Shown here: positions 1 to 5,810 of the stretch, one piece after another
Layout: the number at the start of each line of letters is the position of its first letter
Position numbering within the stretch: position 1 is the stretch's first letter
Assembly: GCA_021156385.1 (NCBI GenBank)
Contig: JAJNDL010000095.1
Location: forward strand, 1 to 5,810
Direction: 5' to 3'
DNA: 5,810 nt
Source of the DNA: Moraxellaceae bacterium
GTDB taxonomy: Bacteria; Pseudomonadota; Gammaproteobacteria; Pseudomonadales; Moraxellaceae
Position numbers and translations under genes: made by a program
Notes under the pieces: model-generated
What the model was told of the DNA's origin: nothing
Database searches by the model: none
The model's input: only the letters and a program-made list of their open reading frames with translations

Positions 1-132
<132 letters not shown>

Positions 133-136
133 TGCC

Positions 137-274
137 ATGATCGAGTTGTTCCGGCAGTACTGGTGGGCGGCGATTCTTGTCGCTGCCGTCATCGTTGTGG
201 TGACACATGCCGGGTTGGTGAAGTTGATCACCCATCTTGAAAAGAAGCCGGCCGACAGGCCGAACCAGGATTGA
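137..274 (+). CDS. Putative single-span small membrane protein, 45 aa
   Basis: ATG lies four bases after the guaB stop. The product has a short N-terminus (MIELFRQYWW), a strongly hydrophobic stretch at about residues 9-28 (WWAAILVAAVIVVV and the following residues), and a polar tail with KK, R and D residues ending in NQD. This is the layout of a single-pass inner-membrane peptide with the basic tail probably in the cytoplasm. There is no clear Shine-Dalgarno sequence before the ATG, so translation would depend on ribosomes terminating at guaB and restarting. I do not recognise a family. Position and composition favour a real gene, but a frame this short can arise by chance, and it could be merely the guaB-guaA spacer. 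Confidence 0.5.
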   Translation: MIELFRQYWWAAILVAAVIVVVTHAGLVKLITHLEKKPADRPNQD

Positions 275-282
275 ATCACGCG

Positions 283-309
283 ACGGGGCACAGGCCCCGT
301 TCGCTTTTT
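283..309 (+). promoter_or_regulatory. Hairpin with T run before guaA; possible weak terminator or attenuator
   Basis: A 7-bp perfect stem (ACGGGGC, loop ACAG, GCCCCGT) occupies 283-300. TCGC and then five T residues (305-309) follow, ending just before the guaA ribosome binding site. The GC-rich stem plus T run resembles an intrinsic terminator, but the T run starts four bases after the stem instead of directly, so it would be leaky at best. It may lower guaA expression relative to guaB, or act as an mRNA processing or stability element. Its function is inferred. Confidence 0.4.
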
Positions 310-311
310 CC

Positions 312-316
312 GGAAG
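312..316 (+). promoter_or_regulatory. Ribosome binding site of guaA
   Basis: GGAAG sits six bases before the ATG at 323, a good Shine-Dalgarno match and spacing. It supports the start that gives the usual GuaA N-terminus ([15 protein letters not shown]). It lies directly after the T run of the 283-309 hairpin. Confidence 0.7.
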
Positions 317-322
317 ACCGCA

Positions 323-1936
323 ATGAGCCAGCACGACATCCACGCCCACCGCATCCTGATCCTGGACTTCGGTTCCCAGTACACGCAGCTGATCGCCCGC
401 CGCGTGCGCGAGATCGGAGTTTATTGCGAGCTGCGCGCCTTCGACATGACGGAGGAGGAAATCCGCGCCTTCAATCCGCGCGGCATCATCCTCTCCGGCG
501 GTCCGGAAACGGTGACGCTGGCCGATACCCCGCGTGCGCCGCAGTGCGTGTTCGAGCTGGGCGTGCCGGTGCTCGGCATCTGCTACGGCATGCAGACCAT
601 GGCGCAGCAGCTCGGTGGCCGTGTGGAGTCATCGGAAATGCGTGAGTTCGGCTATGCCGAGGTCATGCTCTCCGAGAAAAATTCCGAGGAAACCATCAAG
701 GTGGCTGGCCGCTCTGCGCTTCTTGAAGGGATCGAGGACCGTATCGACAATCTCGGCCGTCCCATCCTCGACGTGTGGATGAGCCATGGCGACAAGGTCA
801 CCGCGATGCCGGTGAATTTCCGGGTCGTGGCCAGTACCTCGAGCTGCCCCATCGCTGCGATGGCATGGGAGGAAAAGAAGCTTTTCGGCGTGCAGTTCCA
901 TCCGGAAGTGACGCACACCCATCAGGGGGGACGCATCCTCGAGCGCTTCGTGCGCCAGATCTGTGGCTGCGAGGCGCTGTGGACGCCGGCCAACATCATC
1001 GAGGACGCCATCCAGACCGTGCGTAAGCTGGTGGGAGACGATCAGGTCCTGCTTGGTCTCTCCGGCGGTGTCGACTCTTCCGTTGTGGCGGCGCTCCTGC
1101 ATCGCGCCATCGGCGACAAACTCACCTGCGTGTTCGTCGACAACGGTCTGCTGCGCAAGAACGAAGGCGACCAGGTCATGGCCATGTTCGCCCGCAACAT
1201 GGGCGTGCGCGTGATCCGGGTCGATGCCGAGGCCGAGTTTCTCGGCAAGCTGGCCGGTGTCGGCGACCCCGAAGCCAAGCGCAAGATCATCGGCAAGACC
1301 TTCATCGATGTGTTCGATCGCGAGGCCACCAGGCTGCAGGGCATCAAGTGGCTCGCACAGGGCACCATCTATCCCGATGTGATCGAATCTGCGGCCAGCA
1401 AGACCGGCAAGGCTCACGTCATCAAGTCGCACCACAATGTCGGTGGCCTGCCGGAAGACATGCAGTTCAAGCTGGTGGAGCCGCTGCGCGAGCTTTTCAA
1501 GGATGAAGTACGCAAGATCGGCCTCGAACTCGGCCTGCCCTACGACATGGTGTACCGGCATCCGTTCCCGGGCCCGGGCCTTGGCGTGCGCATCCTGGGC
1601 GAAGTGAAGAAGGAGTACGCGGACATCCTGCGCGAGGCCGATGCCATATTTATCGAGGAGTTGCACAAGGCTGATTGGTATCACAAGACGTCACAGGCCT
1701 TTGCGGTGTTCGTGCCCGTAAAGTCGGTCGGCGTCGTCGGGGATGGCCGCCGCTACGAGTGGGTCATTGCCATTCGCGCGGTACAGACCATCGATTTCAT
1801 GACGGCGCACTGGGCACATCTGCCGTATGAATTGCTCGGTAAGGTCAGCAACCGCATCATCAACGAGATCGCTGGCGTGTCACGCGTCGTTTACGACGTT
1901 TCCGGCAAGCCTCCCGCAACCATCGAGTGGGAATAA
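323..1936 (+). CDS. guaA: GMP synthase (glutamine-hydrolysing)
   Basis: This cytoplasmic enzyme converts XMP to GMP with ATP and glutamine-derived ammonia. The 537 residues show both domains. The N-terminal class I glutamine amidotransferase (about 10-215) carries nucleophile Cys87 in GICYGMQ and the His193/Glu195 pair in QFHPE. The C-terminal synthetase (about 220-537) carries the ATP-pyrophosphatase loop LSGGVDSS at 246-253, the [10 protein letters not shown] stretch at 368-377, HPFPGPGLG at 413-421 and the family-typical ending PPATIEWE. Against the 525-residue E. coli protein from memory, it has about 11 extra residues near 116-130 ([13 protein letters not shown]) between the amidotransferase motifs, and one extra at the N-terminus. 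The ATG has a good binding site six bases upstream. The neighbouring guaB supplies its substrate. Confidence 0.98.
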   Translation: MSQHDIHAHRILILDFGSQYTQLIARRVREIGVYCELRAFDMTEEEIRAFNPRGIILSGGPETVTLADTPRAPQCVFELGVPVLGICYGMQTMAQQLGGRVESSEMREFGYAEVMLSEKNSEETIKVAGRSALLEGIEDRIDNLGRPILDVWMSHGDKVTAMPVNFRVVASTSSCPIAAMAWEEKKLFGVQFHPEVTHTHQGGRILERFVRQICGCEALWTPANIIEDAIQTVRKLVGDDQVLLGLSGGVDSSVVAALLHRAIGDKLTCVFVDNGLLRKNEGDQVMAMFARNMGVRVIRVDAEAEFLGKLAGVGDPEAKRKIIGKTFIDVFDREATRLQGIKWLAQGTIYPDVIESAASKTGKAHVIKSHHNVGGLPEDMQFKLVEPLRELFKDEVRKIGLELGLPYDMVYRHPFPGPGLGVRILGEVKKEYADILREADAIFIEELHKADWYHKTSQAFAVFVPVKSVGVVGDGRRYEWVIAIRAVQTIDFMTAHWAHLPYELLGKVSNRIINEIAGVSRVVYDVSGKPPATIEWE

Positions 1937-1951
1937 GGCGGGCCAGGGCGC

Positions 1952-1955
1952 GAGG
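1952..1955 (+). promoter_or_regulatory. Ribosome binding site fixing the start at 1962
   Basis: GAGG lies six bases before ATG 1962, in the 25-base gap after guaA. It decides between this start and in-frame start codons further upstream that lie inside guaA. Confidence 0.6.
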
Positions 1956-1961
1956 TCGATC

Positions 1962-2327
1962 ATGAGTACGCAAGCCAGGCTGCAAAATGCCGAAGCGGCT
2001 GTCCTCGAACTCTCGTTGTTCTTCATCCGGCACTCGCTGCCGTACTGGCCAGCCCAGCTCGTTCCCGTCATGGATGCATTGCGCGCAATGGACGGGGCCC
2101 GGGCACTCGACGCCTGGAGCCGGCTGACGCTGATGGGCGAGCACGGGCTGATGCAACTGCGCGTCAGCCATGATACCGGCTACCGCGCTGCCGACATGGA
2201 TGCCGAGCAGCGGCATTTCGATCGCCTGCTGCAGCAGGCGCTGGACGCCATCAACAATCTTCGTCTCTACCTCAAGTCCGGCGTTAATCGTCCTCTCCTC
2301 GACATTTATCCGGATAGCCCGATATGA
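1962..2327 (+). CDS. Uncharacterised small helical protein, 121 aa
   Basis: The start at ATG 1962 is set by GAGG at 1952-1955, six bases upstream; the frame is open further upstream only inside guaA. The product begins MSTQARLQNAEAAVLELSLF. It is rich in Leu, Ala and Arg and looks largely alpha-helical, with no signal peptide and no clear membrane span. The middle reads SRLTLMGEHGLMQLRVSHD and the end reads LYLKSGVNRPLLDIYPDSPI. The layout, a helix pair, a G-x-x-G-L turn and a final helix, loosely recalls small bacterial proteins with a GGMGS-NDL motif, but I cannot confirm any family. It starts 25 bases after guaA, and its stop overlaps the tadA start by four bases (ATGA), so it is probably co-translated with tadA. 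The function is unknown. Confidence 0.85.
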   Translation: MSTQARLQNAEAAVLELSLFFIRHSLPYWPAQLVPVMDALRAMDGARALDAWSRLTLMGEHGLMQLRVSHDTGYRAADMDAEQRHFDRLLQQALDAINNLRLYLKSGVNRPLLDIYPDSPI

Positions 2328-2842
2328 CGGGCACGTTCACTCCCGCTGACGAGCGGTTCATGCGGCGCGCACTAGAGCTGGCGCAAGAAGGCGAGCGGCT
2401 GGGTGAGGTACCGGTAGGTGCCGTGCTGGTGGTCGATGGTCACGTGGCCGGCGAAGGGTTCAATGCGCCCATCAGTCGCCATGATCCTACGGCCCACGCC
2501 GAAATCCTGGCGATGCGAGCCGCTGCCGGGTGCCTGGGCAATTACCGGCTCGACAATGCCACGCTGTACGTGACGCTCGAACCCTGCACTATGTGCGTCG
2601 GAGCGCTGGTGCATGCGCGCGTCGCCCGTGTCGTATTTGCAGCAACCGAGCCCAAGGCAGGTTCTCTGGTCAGTGCGCGGCGACAGCTGGAAAGTGGCTA
2701 CTACAACCATGTTTTCGCGTGGGAGGCCGGTCTGCTGGCCGAAGAGGCCGGCGCGATGCTCTCGGATTTTTTCCGCCGCCGCCGCGCCGAACTGAAGCGT
2801 GCGGTTTCAGGGAGTTCACTAATGGAGTCTGGAAATGACTGA
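2324..2842 (+). CDS. tadA: tRNA-specific adenosine deaminase
   Basis: TadA deaminates A34 in the anticodon of tRNA-Arg(ACG) to inosine, so that one tRNA reads the CGU, CGC and CGA codons. It is a zinc-dependent cytidine/deoxycytidylate deaminase-fold enzyme that works as a homodimer. In this 172-residue protein the first zinc and catalytic motif is HAE at 58-60 (in DPTAHAEI, with His58 as ligand and Glu60 as proton shuttle). The second is EPCTMC, with Cys88 and Cys91 completing the zinc site. The length and the basic C-terminal helix (DFFRRRRAELKR, about 148-159) suit the family. The last 13 or so residues (SGSSLMESGND) look like a variable tail. The ATG overlaps the preceding stop by four bases, and the gene's end overlaps the next start by eight, so all three are probably translationally coupled. 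Confidence 0.95.
   Translation: MTGTFTPADERFMRRALELAQEGERLGEVPVGAVLVVDGHVAGEGFNAPISRHDPTAHAEILAMRAAAGCLGNYRLDNATLYVTLEPCTMCVGALVHARVARVVFAATEPKAGSLVSARRQLESGYYNHVFAWEAGLLAEEAGAMLSDFFRRRRAELKRAVSGSSLMESGND
2824..2827 (+). promoter_or_regulatory. Ribosome binding site of the crotonase gene, inside tadA
   Basis: GGAG lies within the last codons of tadA, seven bases before ATG 2835. It supports that start and means the binding site is traversed by ribosomes finishing tadA. Confidence 0.6.
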
Positions 2843-3629
2843 CCGCGTCCGTTTGGATATTCGTGACGAAGTTGCCTATGTCACCATGGTGCGCACCGAC
2901 AAATACAATGCGCTCGACTGGGAAATGCTGTGTGGACTCGTCGACGCGGCAGACAGGATTGCATCCGACAAATCCATTCGTGCCGTGATCCTGTCGGGCG
3001 AAGGCAAGGCTTTCTGCAGCGGCCTGGATTTTCCGAGCTTCACGAAGCAGCCGATGCGCATGGTGCGCGGCTTCCTGAAGTACGGCGTGAAAACCACCAA
3101 CCTTTTCCAGGAAGTGGCCTGGTGCTGGCGACGCCTTCCCGTGCCCGTGATCGCCGTTTTGCATGGCTATTGTTATGGCGGCGGGTTGCAGATTGCCCTG
3201 GCGGCAGATTTCCGGTTTTCGACGCCGGACTGTGAGTTCTCGATTCTGGAAGCGAAATGGGGTTTGGTGCCGGACATGACCGGAACTGTCACGCTGCGCG
3301 AGCTGCTGCCCATGGACAAGGCCAAGCTGCTCACCATGACCGGTCGCATGTTCAGTGGCGAAGAGGCCTTGCGTCTCAATCTCGTGACGGAGACCGGTGC
3401 GGATCCGCTTGCTGTCGCAGAGGCGCTGGTTGCGGAAATAAAGTCCCGTTCCCCGGATGCCGTTGCTGCTGCCAAGCATCTCTTTCAGGAAACCTGGGTG
3501 GCAGGCGTCCGTCGTGCGTTTTCGCGGGAGTCCCGCATCCAGCTTGGCCTGCTGCTGGGGAAGAACCAGAAGATTGCCACTGAGGCGAACTTCAAGAAGA
3601 AGAAGGCGGAGTTCCTGCCACGCAAATGA
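2835..3629 (+). CDS. Crotonase / enoyl-CoA hydratase family protein
   Basis: The 264-residue length and motifs place it in the crotonase superfamily, whose members bind acyl-CoA thioesters and stabilise an enolate in an oxyanion hole. The hole is built by GKAFCSGLDF (57-66, backbone at Ser62) and the loop GYCYGGGLQIALAAD (111-125, backbone at Gly116). By alignment from memory with rat enoyl-CoA hydratase, Gln119 replaces catalytic Glu144, and Glu139 (in LEAKWGLVPD) matches Glu164. By alignment with dienoyl-CoA isomerase, Glu139 and Asp147 match Glu196 and Asp204, but Gln119 again replaces its Asp176. Classic hydratase activity is therefore doubtful; an isomerase or other enolate reaction is possible. 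The C-terminus is lysine-rich (NFKKKKAEFLPRK). The gene overlaps tadA by eight bases and ends the plus-strand unit before a strong terminator. The substrate is unknown. Confidence 0.9.
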   Translation: MTDRVRLDIRDEVAYVTMVRTDKYNALDWEMLCGLVDAADRIASDKSIRAVILSGEGKAFCSGLDFPSFTKQPMRMVRGFLKYGVKTTNLFQEVAWCWRRLPVPVIAVLHGYCYGGGLQIALAADFRFSTPDCEFSILEAKWGLVPDMTGTVTLRELLPMDKAKLLTMTGRMFSGEEALRLNLVTETGADPLAVAEALVAEIKSRSPDAVAAAKHLFQETWVAGVRRAFSRESRIQLGLLLGKNQKIATEANFKKKKAEFLPRK

Positions 3630-3653
3630 ATTCGGTTTCAGAGCACTGGGTGG

Positions 3654-3695
3654 AACCAATTAAAAAGCCGGCTGATGCCGGCTTTTTAATTGGTT
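3654..3695. terminator. Bidirectional intrinsic terminator
   Basis: A perfect 19-bp inverted repeat (3654-3672 and 3677-3695) flanks a TGAT loop. Its core is AAAAAGCCGGC / GCCGGCTTTTT, extended outward by AACCAATT / AATTGGTT. Read on either strand it gives a GC-rich hairpin followed by five T residues. It lies between the crotonase stop (3629) and the UPF0178 stop (3720), two convergent genes, so it can end transcription from both sides. Confidence 0.93.
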
Positions 3696-3719
3696 TTCTC
3701 GGAGGTGGCGCGCGCCCCG

Positions 3720-4184
3720 TTAGAGATGCTGGGTGAGGAAGCGATCAAGGGCATTGGCGAAGGCCATCCGGTCCTGCTGGCTGAACGAGGCCGGCCCGCC
3801 CACCTGGACCCCGCTGGACCGCAACTCTTCCATGAAGTTGCGCATGGTGAGCCTCTGCCGGATGTTCTCTGCGGTGTAGAAGCTGCCGCGTGGGTTCAGG
3901 GCGAAGGCGCCTTTTTCCACGACTTTTGCTGCCAGCGGGATATCGGCGGTGATCGCAAGATCACCCGGCTGGATCAGCTCCACGATGCGGTCGTCGGCGA
4001 CGTCGAAACCGGAAGGGACCTGCAGGGATTTCAGCCAGGGCATGGTTGGCACGGCGATGTACTGGTTGGCCACCAGCGTACAGATGACCTGGCGGCGTTC
4101 GGCGGCACGGAAAAGGATTTCCTTGATGACGTTGGGGCAGGCGTCGGCATCGACCCAGAGTTGCAGCTTGCGTTCATCCGGCAC
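3720..4184 (-). CDS. YaiI/YqxD family protein (UPF0178, DUF188)
   Basis: This is a small, widely conserved protein whose biochemical role I do not know. DUF188 is generally grouped with the PIN/NYN-like nuclease folds. From the GTG start there are 154 residues, close to the 152 of E. coli YaiI. Conserved blocks are [21 protein letters not shown] near the N-terminus (acidic residues of VDADACP), [37 protein letters not shown] and the C-terminal GGP-S-QDR-AFANALD. Start choice: GTG 4184 has AGGGG six bases upstream. The in-frame ATG at 4199 (five more residues) has no visible binding site and would lengthen the overlap with the upstream gene from 11 to 26 bases, but it cannot be excluded. The gene follows, and is probably co-transcribed with, the 4174-4572 gene. 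Confidence 0.93.
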   Translation of the reverse strand: MPDERKLQLWVDADACPNVIKEILFRAAERRQVICTLVANQYIAVPTMPWLKSLQVPSGFDVADDRIVELIQPGDLAITADIPLAAKVVEKGAFALNPRGSFYTAENIRQRLTMRNFMEELRSSGVQVGGPASFSQQDRMAFANALDRFLTQHL

Positions 4185-4572
4185 GGCGGTCCCCTGCATA
4201 TTCGTCGAGTCGCTGCTGAACGGTCGTCACGACTGTTGCTGGCAGTCCATTCGTGGCGGCCAGGAACGCCGAGCGCACTTCGCCCGGAGAAAGTCCGTCG
4301 ACGGCCTGCAGTACAGGGGTGGACTTGTGCCCCAGGCTTTCCGGACTGCCGTCATCAACCGTGAGATGAGCGAATCCTGCACCGGCCCTCCAGGTAAGTG
4401 CGCGCTCCTGCAGCGGTTTGCCATAGCACAGGTGAAATGCCTGAAGGGCGCCGTCCTGGCCGAACCAGACGACCAGATCCATGCTGACCGAAGTGAACCA
4501 GCGGCGGCATGGTTCACCTGTGGTCTGACGGGTGCTGAGCTCTGTGAACATCGGGATTCTCACTGGAACCAT
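4174..4572 (-). CDS. Uncharacterised protein, 132 aa
   Basis: I do not recognise a named family. From ATG 4572 the protein has a variable N-terminus of about 22 residues and then a compact core: [19 protein letters not shown] (23-41), [17 protein letters not shown] (46-62), [10 protein letters not shown] (66-75), STPVL (84-88) and a C-terminal helix [10 protein letters not shown] (116-125). The alternating polar and hydrophobic strands around LVVW and FHLCY suggest a small beta-rich cytoplasmic domain; there is no signal peptide or membrane span. I recall similar hypothetical proteins in proteobacteria starting near the RRWF block, but cannot verify this. ATG 4572 is preceded by GAGGG at a spacing of seven. 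The frame stays open to another ATG at 4620, but that codon abuts the T run of the mltF terminator. Its end overlaps the next gene by 11 bases. Confidence 0.82.
   Translation of the reverse strand: MVPVRIPMFTELSTRQTTGEPCRRWFTSVSMDLVVWFGQDGALQAFHLCYGKPLQERALTWRAGAGFAHLTVDDGSPESLGHKSTPVLQAVDGLSPGEVRSAFLAATNGLPATVVTTVQQRLDEYAGDRRAG
4191..4195 (-). promoter_or_regulatory. Ribosome binding site favouring the GTG start at 4184
   Basis: On the minus strand AGGGG lies six bases before GTG 4184. It sits inside the five codons that would be coding if ATG 4199 were used, so it favours the shorter protein. Confidence 0.5.
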
Positions 4573-4579
4573 GGCGACG

Positions 4580-4584
4580 CCCTC
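4580..4584 (-). promoter_or_regulatory. Ribosome binding site favouring the start at 4572
   Basis: On the minus strand GAGGG lies seven bases before ATG 4572. No comparable site can serve the upstream ATG at 4620, where the bases before it are the T run of a terminator. Confidence 0.55.
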
Positions 4585-4620
4585 GAGTTTCCCCGTGGGC
4601 CACGCGTCTGAAGCGTACAT

Positions 4621-4648
4621 AAAAAAGCCCCGACTGGCGGGGCTTTTT
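4621..4648 (-). terminator. Intrinsic terminator of mltF
   Basis: A six-base GC stem (GCCCCG / CGGGGC, 4627-4632 and 4638-4643) with a five-base loop is flanked by A and T runs, giving up to 11 paired bases. On the minus strand the hairpin is followed by six T residues (4626-4621). It begins 13 bases after the mltF stop. The flanking A run also gives a T run on the plus strand, but no plus-strand gene ends here. Confidence 0.88.
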
Positions 4649-4661
4649 CACATCGCAGCGG

Positions 4662-5810
4662 TTAGCGGACCAGTTGGTCGGCAGAGTTCATCGCGACGCG
4701 GTCGTCATTGCTGCTGGAAGCGAGCAGCAGGGCATCGTAGTAGCGGCGGACCTGCTGGACGTAGTGCAGGGCCTGGCCAACCGGAATGTTGCGCCCTTGG
4801 CTACGGGCGGCTTGGGCCATGCTGCGCAGGTGGCGGCTGACCACTAGCCACTTGTTGCCGTCCTCACCGGCCTTGAAAGCTCGGGCACGGGCACGATCGA
4901 TATAGGCTGGACCCATGTTGTAGCCGGCCAGGGCCATCCAGGTGCGGTCCGGCTCCGGCACGTCAGCCAGGTTATTGACGATCATCTTGTAGTAGGCGGC
5001 ACCGCCGCGGATGCTCTGCGGAACATTGGTGCGATCTGCCACGCCCATGAAGCTGGCCGTGTCATTGGTCAGCATCATCAGGCCCTGCACGCCCGTGGGA
5101 GAGATCGCCGAGGGTTCCCAGCGCGATTCCTGATAGGCAATCGCGGCAAGCAGGTGCCAGTCCAGGCCGAGCTTGCTGGCGTTCTTTTCAAACAGGCGCT
5201 GGTAGCGGGGCAGGCGATGGGCCATGTCACGCTGGAAGCTGCGCACCGAGTAAGGATCGAACGTATTGCCCTGGCTGTAGAACGCTACCAGTCGATCCAG
5301 GGTGCCGTCGGCACGGCGACGCGCCATGAAGGCCTGGGCAGCGTTATAGAGACTCTGGTCGTGCGTTTTCAGGAAGGCCCAGGCCAGCTCGCTGTAGTCC
5401 TGGAGGTTGAGGGACACACCCACATTGGGGAAGAGGGCACGCCGGGCGTCGAATTCGCTGGAGTTGAGCGCCGCATAATCGAGTTCACCATTGTCGACAC
5501 GCTCCAGCAGGGCCAGCGGGTCCATGCCTTCGAACTCGATGAGCTGGATGTCGGAACGCCACTGTGTCAGCGCCTTCAGGCGAAGTGCCTCGCTCGAGCC
5601 GGCCAGTACGCCGATGCGAGCTGCTCCCACCGCGTCAAAGGTGGCGGGGAGCGGGCGATCCAGGCGTTGCACCAGCTGCTCGCTGACTGCCATATACGGT
5701 GCCGTGGTACGTAGGCGGGTCAGGCGACGGTCATCCGAAGCGAGGCCGGTAATTGCGATATCTGTGCGGTTATAGCGGATGGATTTGAGGACGTCATCGG
5801 TATCGCCGGC
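4662..5810 (-). CDS. mltF: Membrane-bound lytic murein transglycosylase F (N-terminus missing)
   Basis: The frame stays open to the right edge of the window, so the N-terminus, with the expected signal peptide, lies outside; 382 residues remain. MltF cleaves the MurNAc-GlcNAc bond of peptidoglycan, leaving 1,6-anhydroMurNAc ends, and sits in the periplasm at the outer membrane. Residues 1 to about 180 (window numbering) are the end of a type 3 solute-binding-like regulatory domain (DVLKSIRYNRTDIAITGL; IGVLAGSSEALRLKAL). The rest is the lysozyme-like SLT domain: LLAAIAYQESRWEPSAIS with catalytic Glu228 (bases 5127-5129), GVQGLMMLT at 240-248, EPDRTWMALAGYNMG at about 286-300, and a helical end YVQQVRRYYDAL. 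An internal ATG at 5693 gives a misleading short version, because the codons upstream continue the same domain. The gene ends with its own terminator. Confidence 0.95.
   Translation of the reverse strand, partial: AGDTDDVLKSIRYNRTDIAITGLASDDRRLTRLRTTAPYMAVSEQLVQRLDRPLPATFDAVGAARIGVLAGSSEALRLKALTQWRSDIQLIEFEGMDPLALLERVDNGELDYAALNSSEFDARRALFPNVGVSLNLQDYSELAWAFLKTHDQSLYNAAQAFMARRRADGTLDRLVAFYSQGNTFDPYSVRSFQRDMAHRLPRYQRLFEKNASKLGLDWHLLAAIAYQESRWEPSAISPTGVQGLMMLTNDTASFMGVADRTNVPQSIRGGAAYYKMIVNNLADVPEPDRTWMALAGYNMGPAYIDRARARAFKAGEDGNKWLVVSRHLRSMAQAARSQGRNIPVGQALHYVQQVRRYYDALLLASSSNDDRVAMNSADQLVR

Noticed and set aside
271..645. Plus-strand frame starting at TTG 271 and overlapping guaA
   Set aside because: It lies mostly inside guaA in another frame, is rich in Arg, Pro and Ala, and has no domain or binding site.
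629..1684. Long open frame (351 codons) on the minus strand across guaA
   Set aside because: It is antisense to a fully convincing guaA, and its protein shows low-complexity His, Asp and Leu patterns typical of GC-rich mirror frames, with no recognisable domain.
2670..3659. Long open frame (329 codons) on the minus strand across tadA and the crotonase gene
   Set aside because: It covers two well-supported genes in antisense and would start inside the bidirectional terminator; no domain is recognisable.
3690..4364. Plus-strand open frame (224 codons) over the UPF0178 gene
   Set aside because: It is the mirror of a conserved family protein and of the next minus-strand gene, and it begins within the terminator repeat.
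3949..4611. Plus-strand open frame (220 codons) over the two small minus-strand genes
   Set aside because: The minus strand holds a recognised family and a gene with a good binding site; this frame has Arg/Ser-rich, shadow-like composition.
4618..4620. ATG 4620 as the start of the 132-residue protein gene (148 residues)
   Set aside because: The codon directly follows the six-T run of the mltF terminator and has no ribosome binding site; ATG 4572 has GAGGG at good spacing.
4612..4626. Possible -10 box (TATGTA) on the minus strand after the mltF terminator
   Set aside because: It matches the consensus at only three positions and has no -35 box at proper spacing; too weak to report as a promoter.
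5691..5693. ATG at 5693 as the mltF start
   Set aside because: The frame continues to the window edge, and the 39 upstream residues (DVLKSIRYNRTDIAITGL and following) clearly belong to the solute-binding-like domain of MltF.
5154..5714. Plus-strand open frame (186 codons) inside mltF
   Set aside because: The minus-strand frame carries clear MltF motifs including the catalytic Glu; this is its antisense shadow.

Overview
The window is a compact, GC-rich stretch of bacterial chromosome with ordinary housekeeping content. The gene set (guaB, guaA, tadA and mltF close together) and the protein sequences point to a gammaproteobacterium. From memory, Pseudomonas keeps guaB, guaA, tadA and mltF near each other; a relative among the Xanthomonadales or Nevskiales is possible, but the lineage is inference and not proven here. 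I see no mobile elements, CRISPR arrays, RNA genes or signs of recent transfer.

Left half, plus strand (1-3629). The window opens in the last 43 codons of guaB (IMP dehydrogenase). A 45-codon reading frame for a single-span membrane peptide starts four bases after the guaB stop. A small GC-rich hairpin with a short T run follows, then guaA (GMP synthase). The next three genes are tightly packed: an uncharacterised 121-residue helical protein, tadA (tRNA adenosine deaminase; its start overlaps the preceding stop by 4 bases) and a crotonase-family protein (its start overlaps the end of tadA by 8 bases). The spacing suggests one transcription unit from guaA, perhaps from guaB, through the crotonase gene. 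GuaB and GuaA together convert IMP to GMP. TadA makes inosine at the tRNA wobble position. The crotonase probably acts on an acyl-CoA and has no obvious link to the others.

Middle (3630-3719). A 19-bp perfect inverted repeat with A and T runs forms a bidirectional terminator between the two convergent gene groups.

Right half, minus strand (3720-5810). mltF (membrane-bound lytic transglycosylase F) enters from the right edge without its N-terminus and ends at 4662, followed by its own hairpin terminator. Beyond it lie an uncharacterised 132-residue protein gene and, overlapping its end, a YaiI/YqxD-family (UPF0178) gene. These two run up to the shared bidirectional terminator.

I found no clear evidence of an undescribed biological system. 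The items most worth a second look are the small membrane frame between guaB and guaA with the hairpin after it, the two uncharacterised proteins, and the altered active-site residue of the crotonase.
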